From an uncultured Bacteroidales bacterium (GTDB lineage: Bacteria; Bacteroidota; Bacteroidia; Bacteroidales; Marinilabiliaceae), in the NCBI GenBank assembly GCA_934717675.1, contig CAKUYZ010000066.1, positions 1 to 9,620 on the forward strand: DNA of 9,620 nucleotides. Reading direction: 5' to 3'. A program made the translations under genes and the position numbers. The notes beneath the pieces are model-generated. The model was not told the origin of the DNA, ran no database searches, and worked only from the letters and a program-made list of their open reading frames with translations. Shown piece by piece: positions 5,701-9,620 of the stretch (position 1 is its first letter; each line of letters starts with the position of its first letter).

Positions 5701-6375
5701 ATGCTTACCATAAGTCAGGCTGTCGAAAAGGTGGTCAAGGTGAAACCTTTCGTCACGGAGGCCCTGTGCGAGGGCCTTATAAACATATCCTCGCTCTCTC
5801 GCCAGATTCATCCGATGGTGGAGAAACTGACGGGCAAGGATGTGAAGCAGGGTGCCATTGTTATGGCGCTCAATCGACTGGTCCCTAATTTGAAGGGAAG
5901 TTCCGAGATGACGTATCGTAACATGATCACCTCGCTCGGAGACATCATCGTCCGCTCAGACCTCACGGACTACACGTTCCGCAACTCGCCATCCATTGTA
6001 GACAATCACGTGAAGCTCATGAACAGCCTCGCCGGAAGGCAAGACCAGTTCTACACCATGGTGCGCGGCGTCTTCGAGTCCACGCTCGTTGTCGGCACCG
6101 AGCTTTGCCCTCTGGTGGATGACTATTTCCAAGACGAGGAGTGCTGCTACCGCAACGCCAACCTCTCGGCCATCACGCTCAAGCTCTCGGCCAGCAATGT
6201 CCATTTCGTAGGATTCTACTATCAGATTCTCAAATTCATAGCCTGGGAGGGTATCAACGTCAAGGAGGTCATATCCACCACCAATGAGTTCACCATCATT
6301 GTGGCGGAAGAGGATGTTGACGCGGCTTTCGCCATATTGAAGAACCTTAAACAGAGCGGCAAGATTGTAGAATGA
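5701..6375 (+). CDS. ACT domain-containing protein of unknown function
   Basis: The 224-residue protein has a helical N-terminal region (about 1-150) and a C-terminal ACT-like domain (about 155-218). The latter follows the beta-alpha-beta pattern: SAITLKLSASN, a helix YYQILKFIAWEGI, VKEVISTTNEFTIIVAEEDVDAAFAIL. ACT domains usually bind amino acids to regulate enzymes. The domain resembles the regulatory domain of aspartate kinases and Bacteroidota homologues are sometimes labelled so, but no kinase domain is present and that label would be misleading. The N-terminal part has no motif I can name. The start ATG follows an A/T-rich leader without Shine-Dalgarno site, normal for the phylum. It is the first gene of the operon and its TGA overlaps the porin ATG. 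Confidence 0.75.
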   Translation: MLTISQAVEKVVKVKPFVTEALCEGLINISSLSRQIHPMVEKLTGKDVKQGAIVMALNRLVPNLKGSSEMTYRNMITSLGDIIVRSDLTDYTFRNSPSIVDNHVKLMNSLAGRQDQFYTMVRGVFESTLVVGTELCPLVDDYFQDEECCYRNANLSAITLKLSASNVHFVGFYYQILKFIAWEGINVKEVISTTNEFTIIVAEEDVDAAFAILKNLKQSGKIVE

Positions 6376-8402
6376 GGCGTCTCATGGCCATTCCCGCGCC
6401 TGTGCGCCGCGCCGCGACACTCTATGCGGCGTGTGTGGCGTCTTGTCTCGTCACTTGCGGGCAGATTGCGCCTCTCAACGCCAAGAACAAGGCAGCGACG
6501 AGCGGCAAGGCGTCTGCCGACCAGATTCTGCCGCACGTGAAAGCCTGGCGCATGGCGGACGACTACACCGTGGCGGACACTGCCGTGGTGGACACCATTC
6601 TGGCCGAGCATCAGGTCAATAACCCCATCTGGCGTCGCAGTGTGGCCAACGTCACGCTAGGCAACCTGGGTTCGCCGAGCCTGCCGACGTTTTATCCCGC
6701 GCTGAGGCGAGACGACGGCAACGTCTTCTACAGCAGCCTGCTGCCCCTGATGCTGGAACCCGAGGACTTCACGTTCTACAACACCGTCACGCCCTATGCC
6801 AACCTGACGTACCAGAAAGGCATCCCCAAGGCGCGACGCGAGGAGTTCTTCTCCGCCCTCTTCACGCAAAACGTGAACAAGCGCCTAAACATTGGCGCGA
6901 GGATGGACATCAACGCGGCCATTGGCCGATACGAGAATCAAGGTGCCGACAACAGCAAGTTCGGCATGTGGGCCTCGTATGATGGAGACGTGTACAAGCT
7001 TCAGCTCCAAGCGTGGTATCAGAAGTATGACATTGAGGAAAATGGCGGCATTACGAATGACAGCATAGTCCTCTATCCTGACCTTTTTGACTATGACAAG
7101 GCCGAGGACTACCCCGTGCAGTTTATGGATGCGGGCAACCGCCTGGCCACCTACCGTCTGCTCTTGGCTCACAGCCTCGATTTGGGCAGCGTGACGCGGT
7201 CGGAGGGAGACAGTGTGGAGTATGACGTGCCTGTGGCCACGGCTTTCCATAAATTGTACGTAGACAAGTCGCACCATGAGTTTCACATAGGCGACCTGTC
7301 AACCTACGCCGATCAGCTCGATGAGCTCTTCCCCGCCATCCTTGTCGATCCCGAGCGTACGCATGACAGTCGCAAATATATGCTCGTCAGCAACTTGTTT
7401 CAGCTCAAGCTGAACGAGGAGTTCAACAGTCTCTTGCGCTTTGGCCTTCGCGCCTACATTGGCAACGACATTCGCCAGTACTATTGGGACGCCGAGTCTG
7501 AGGTCGTCACTGATGAGGAGACCGACGAGCAGAGCCTCCTCTTTCATCGCAACAAGGAGAATCGCGTCAGCACCTATATGGGAGGCCAGATATTCAAGAA
7601 TATAGGTGACAGGCTTCGGTGGAACGCCGGGGCGCGCTTTATGCTCCAAGGCTACAACGCCGGCGACGTGGAGGCCGATGGCGGCGTGAGCGTCACCATT
7701 GGCAGCGGACGCTGGGCCACAGACGTATGGGGCAAGGCGCGCTATGCGTTGCGGACGCCGTCGCTCTGGGAGGAGCGCTTCTGCTCCAACCACTATGAGT
7801 GGGATTTGGCTCTTGACCGCGAGCAGAACCTTGACATAAGCGGGGGATTGCGCATCCCCGGTGTGGGGGTTGACGTGGCGGTGTTCAGCTCCACGCTCCA
7901 CAACCGCGTGTTTTTCAACTCGCAGGGCGTGCCTAGCCAAAAGGCCGACGTGACGCAGGCGATGGGAGCCAGCGTGAGGGCGCGACTCACGCAGAGCCAC
8001 ACTAACCTCAACACCATCATACGCGCCGCGGCGCAGAAGACGACAGACAATGACGTGGTGCCGGCCCCGGCGTTCGCAATCTATGCCACATCATATTGGG
8101 AACGCCTCTTCTTTGGCGTGCTACTCACGCAGATTGGGTTCGACGTGAGGTTCAACACCCGATATTACACGCCTGCCTACATCCCAGCCATTATGCAGTT
8201 TGTGCCGCAAGGCGAGCGCAAGACGGGTGGCTATGGCTATTTCGACCCATTCATCAACTTCCACCTCAAGAAGATAAGGGCCTACGTCAAATATGAGCAC
8301 GTCAACAACCTTTGGGGCTCAAATGACCACTTCAACACCATCCACTACCCGGCCAACCCGCACACGTTCAAGTTTGGCCTGTCGTGGAATTTCTATGACT
8401 GA
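6372..8402 (+). CDS. Putative outer-membrane porin (Bacteroidota porin family)
   Basis: The 676-residue protein fits the Bacteroidota 'putative porin' family of large beta-barrels. An N-terminal signal sequence is visible: basic residues (MRR, VRR) followed by the hydrophobic TLYAACVASCLVTCGQIA up to about residue 33. It contains two cysteines, so a lipoprotein cleavage cannot be excluded. The mature part is rich in alternating aromatic and polar strands. The early FYSSLLPLMLEPEDFTFYNTVTPYANLTYQKG region (in part residues 119-150) is typical of the family, and many NTRYYTPAYIP-like strands follow in the C-terminal half. The chain ends in a strand with aromatics (FKFGLSWNFYD), as expected for barrel insertion. 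Substrate is unknown. It is coupled by ATGA to the ACT protein and by TGATG to the helicase downstream. Confidence 0.85.
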   Translation: MRRLMAIPAPVRRAATLYAACVASCLVTCGQIAPLNAKNKAATSGKASADQILPHVKAWRMADDYTVADTAVVDTILAEHQVNNPIWRRSVANVTLGNLGSPSLPTFYPALRRDDGNVFYSSLLPLMLEPEDFTFYNTVTPYANLTYQKGIPKARREEFFSALFTQNVNKRLNIGARMDINAAIGRYENQGADNSKFGMWASYDGDVYKLQLQAWYQKYDIEENGGITNDSIVLYPDLFDYDKAEDYPVQFMDAGNRLATYRLLLAHSLDLGSVTRSEGDSVEYDVPVATAFHKLYVDKSHHEFHIGDLSTYADQLDELFPAILVDPERTHDSRKYMLVSNLFQLKLNEEFNSLLRFGLRAYIGNDIRQYYWDAESEVVTDEETDEQSLLFHRNKENRVSTYMGGQIFKNIGDRLRWNAGARFMLQGYNAGDVEADGGVSVTIGSGRWATDVWGKARYALRTPSLWEERFCSNHYEWDLALDREQNLDISGGLRIPGVGVDVAVFSSTLHNRVFFNSQGVPSQKADVTQAMGASVRARLTQSHTNLNTIIRAAAQKTTDNDVVPAPAFAIYATSYWERLFFGVLLTQIGFDVRFNTRYYTPAYIPAIMQFVPQGERKTGGYGYFDPFINFHLKKIRAYVKYEHVNNLWGSNDHFNTIHYPANPHTFKFGLSWNFYD

Positions 8403-9620
8403 TGAATACTGAGCTGCTCTATCACTATATCGAGGATCTCAACGCTCCTCAGCGCGCCGCCGTCTTGGCTCCCGAGGGCCCGATGCTTGTCATTGCCGGC
8501 GCCGGGTCTGGCAAGACGAGGGTGCTGACCATGAGGATTGCCTATCTCATCTCGCAAGGAGTGAGGCCTTACAACATATTGGCGCTCACGTTCACCAACA
8601 AAGCCGCCAGGGAGATGAAGGAGCGAATCGCGCAGATGGTTGGCGCCGAGGCCCGACATCTGTGGATGGGCACGTTCCACTCCGTCTTTGCCCGAATTTT
8701 GCGCGCCGAGGCCTCCACGCTTGGCCTCTCCCCAGATTTCACCATATATGACGCGGCGGACTCCAAGTCGCTAATCAAGAACATCCTCAAGGGGATGAAC
8801 CTCGATGAGAAGGACGGCTACAAGGCCTCGACAGTCCTCAGCATAATCTCGGCGGCGAAAAACGACCTCATCATGCCCTTGGACTATGCGCAAAACGAGG
8901 AGCTGACGCGGCGCGACAAGGCCGCGGGACGGCCCAAGATGGCGCGAGTCTACGCCCTTTACGCGGAGGAGTGCCACAAGGCCAACGCCTTGGATTTTGA
9001 CGACTTGCTGCTCTACACTAACGTGCTCTTCCGCTATGAGTTGATCTTGAAGAAATATCAGGAGCGTTTTCAGCACATTTTGGTGGACGAGTATCAAGAC
9101 ACCAACTTGTCTCAATACGTCATAATAAAAAGTCTCGCCAAAGAACACCAAAACATTTGCGTGGTGGGCGATGACGCTCAGAGCATATACAGTTTCCGAG
9201 GGGCCCGTATTGAGAACATCCTCAACTTCCAAAGCGACTACGATCACTGCAAAGTGATCAAACTGGAGCAGAACTACCGCTCCACGCAAAACATTGTGGG
9301 GGCGGCCAACCGCCTCATAGCCAACAATGTGAGCCAGATTCCCAAAGAAGTCTTCTCCGAAGGCGAGGAAGGCGACAAGATTCGCGTCTGGGGTTGCGCG
9401 TCAGACACCACCGAGGCCGCCAAAGTGGTTGGAGACATTGTCTTGCGCATCAGGCTGGAGCACAAGAGGCCCAGTGACTTTGCCATCCTCTACCGCACAA
9501 ACTCGCAGAGCCGCGTGCTGGAGGAGGAGCTGCGCAAGGCCGGAGTGCCGTACAAGATATATGGTGGCCTGGCCTTCTACCAGCGCAAGGAGATTAAAGA
9601 CGCCTTGGCATATCTGCGCC
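8402..9620 (+). CDS. PcrA/UvrD-like superfamily 1 DNA helicase (3' partial)
   Basis: The frame starts at ATG 8402 (the A is also the last base of the porin stop, TGATG) and is open to the window end, giving 406 codons of a protein normally around 700-800 residues. SF1A helicase motifs occur in order: Q motif at LNAPQRAAV (Q17), Walker A GAGSGKT (33-39), motif Ia LALTFTNKAAREMK, GTFHS, motif II DEYQDT (229-234), motif III GDDAQSIYSFRGA (256-268), and motif IV with QNYRST (YRST at 292-295). A later GVPYKIYGG stretch follows. The enzyme unwinds DNA 3' to 5' using ATP in repair or replication restart. The C-terminal motifs V and VI lie outside, so pcrA and uvrD cannot be told apart. The start is supported by the Q motif lying 17 residues in. 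Confidence 0.95.
   Translation, partial: MNTELLYHYIEDLNAPQRAAVLAPEGPMLVIAGAGSGKTRVLTMRIAYLISQGVRPYNILALTFTNKAAREMKERIAQMVGAEARHLWMGTFHSVFARILRAEASTLGLSPDFTIYDAADSKSLIKNILKGMNLDEKDGYKASTVLSIISAAKNDLIMPLDYAQNEELTRRDKAAGRPKMARVYALYAEECHKANALDFDDLLLYTNVLFRYELILKKYQERFQHILVDEYQDTNLSQYVIIKSLAKEHQNICVVGDDAQSIYSFRGARIENILNFQSDYDHCKVIKLEQNYRSTQNIVGAANRLIANNVSQIPKEVFSEGEEGDKIRVWGCASDTTEAAKVVGDIVLRIRLEHKRPSDFAILYRTNSQSRVLEEELRKAGVPYKIYGGLAFYQRKEIKDALAYLR

Noticed and set aside
5481..5888. + strand frame of 135 codons crossing the promoter and leader of the ACT gene
   Set aside because: It covers the promoter and hairpin and overlaps the ACT gene in another frame. Its composition is not protein-like.
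7299..8000. Minus-strand frame of 233 codons opposite the porin
   Set aside because: It is a shadow of the porin coding sequence, with no motif and no promoter or independent start context.

Overview
The window looks like a chromosomal piece of a Bacteroidota genome, most likely order Bacteroidales and near Prevotella. The basis is a Bacteroidota-type putative porin, a PcrA/UvrD helicase and an LpxL-like acyltransferase of the sort seen there. Two promoter candidates also fit the TTTG / TAnnTTTG consensus of that phylum, and genes lack strong Shine-Dalgarno sites. The genus is inference.

Left part (1-2591, + strand): surface-glycan genes. It holds the C-terminal end of a probable glycosyltransferase, a GT10 (alpha-1,3-fucosyltransferase-like) enzyme, and a GT2 glycosyltransferase clearly richer in A+T than the genes further right. 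This resembles an LPS/O-antigen or capsule locus.

Middle (2592-3519, - strand): a small DUF4160-DUF2442 gene pair, a combination often discussed as toxin-antitoxin-like but not functionally proven here. The DUF4160 reading frame appears broken by one or two single-base losses in A-runs. Just upstream of the pair lies a 39-residue stub of what looks like a third gene of the neighbouring LPS operon, cut off within a 15-bp sequence that is repeated exactly 1.75 kb away in front of the GT2 gene. The repeats bracket the A+T-rich GT2 gene and the DUF pair, so 1650-3418 may be an inserted or rearranged segment.

Right-middle (3516-5345, - strand): an operon of an LpxL/HtrB-like acyltransferase, a GT2 glycosyltransferase with a galactosyltransferase-type C-terminal domain, and the stub. 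It reads as a lipid A / LPS core module. A TAnnTTTG promoter box sits before the acyltransferase.

Right (5562-9620, + strand): a divergent operon with a good Bacteroidota-type promoter and a GC-rich leader hairpin. It contains an ACT-domain protein of unknown role, a putative outer-membrane porin and a PcrA/UvrD helicase that runs off the window. The three genes are joined by overlapping stop/start codons.

No tRNA, rRNA, CRISPR array, transposase or convincing intrinsic terminator was seen. No wholly new system is evident. The most unusual part is the junction region 1413-3519.
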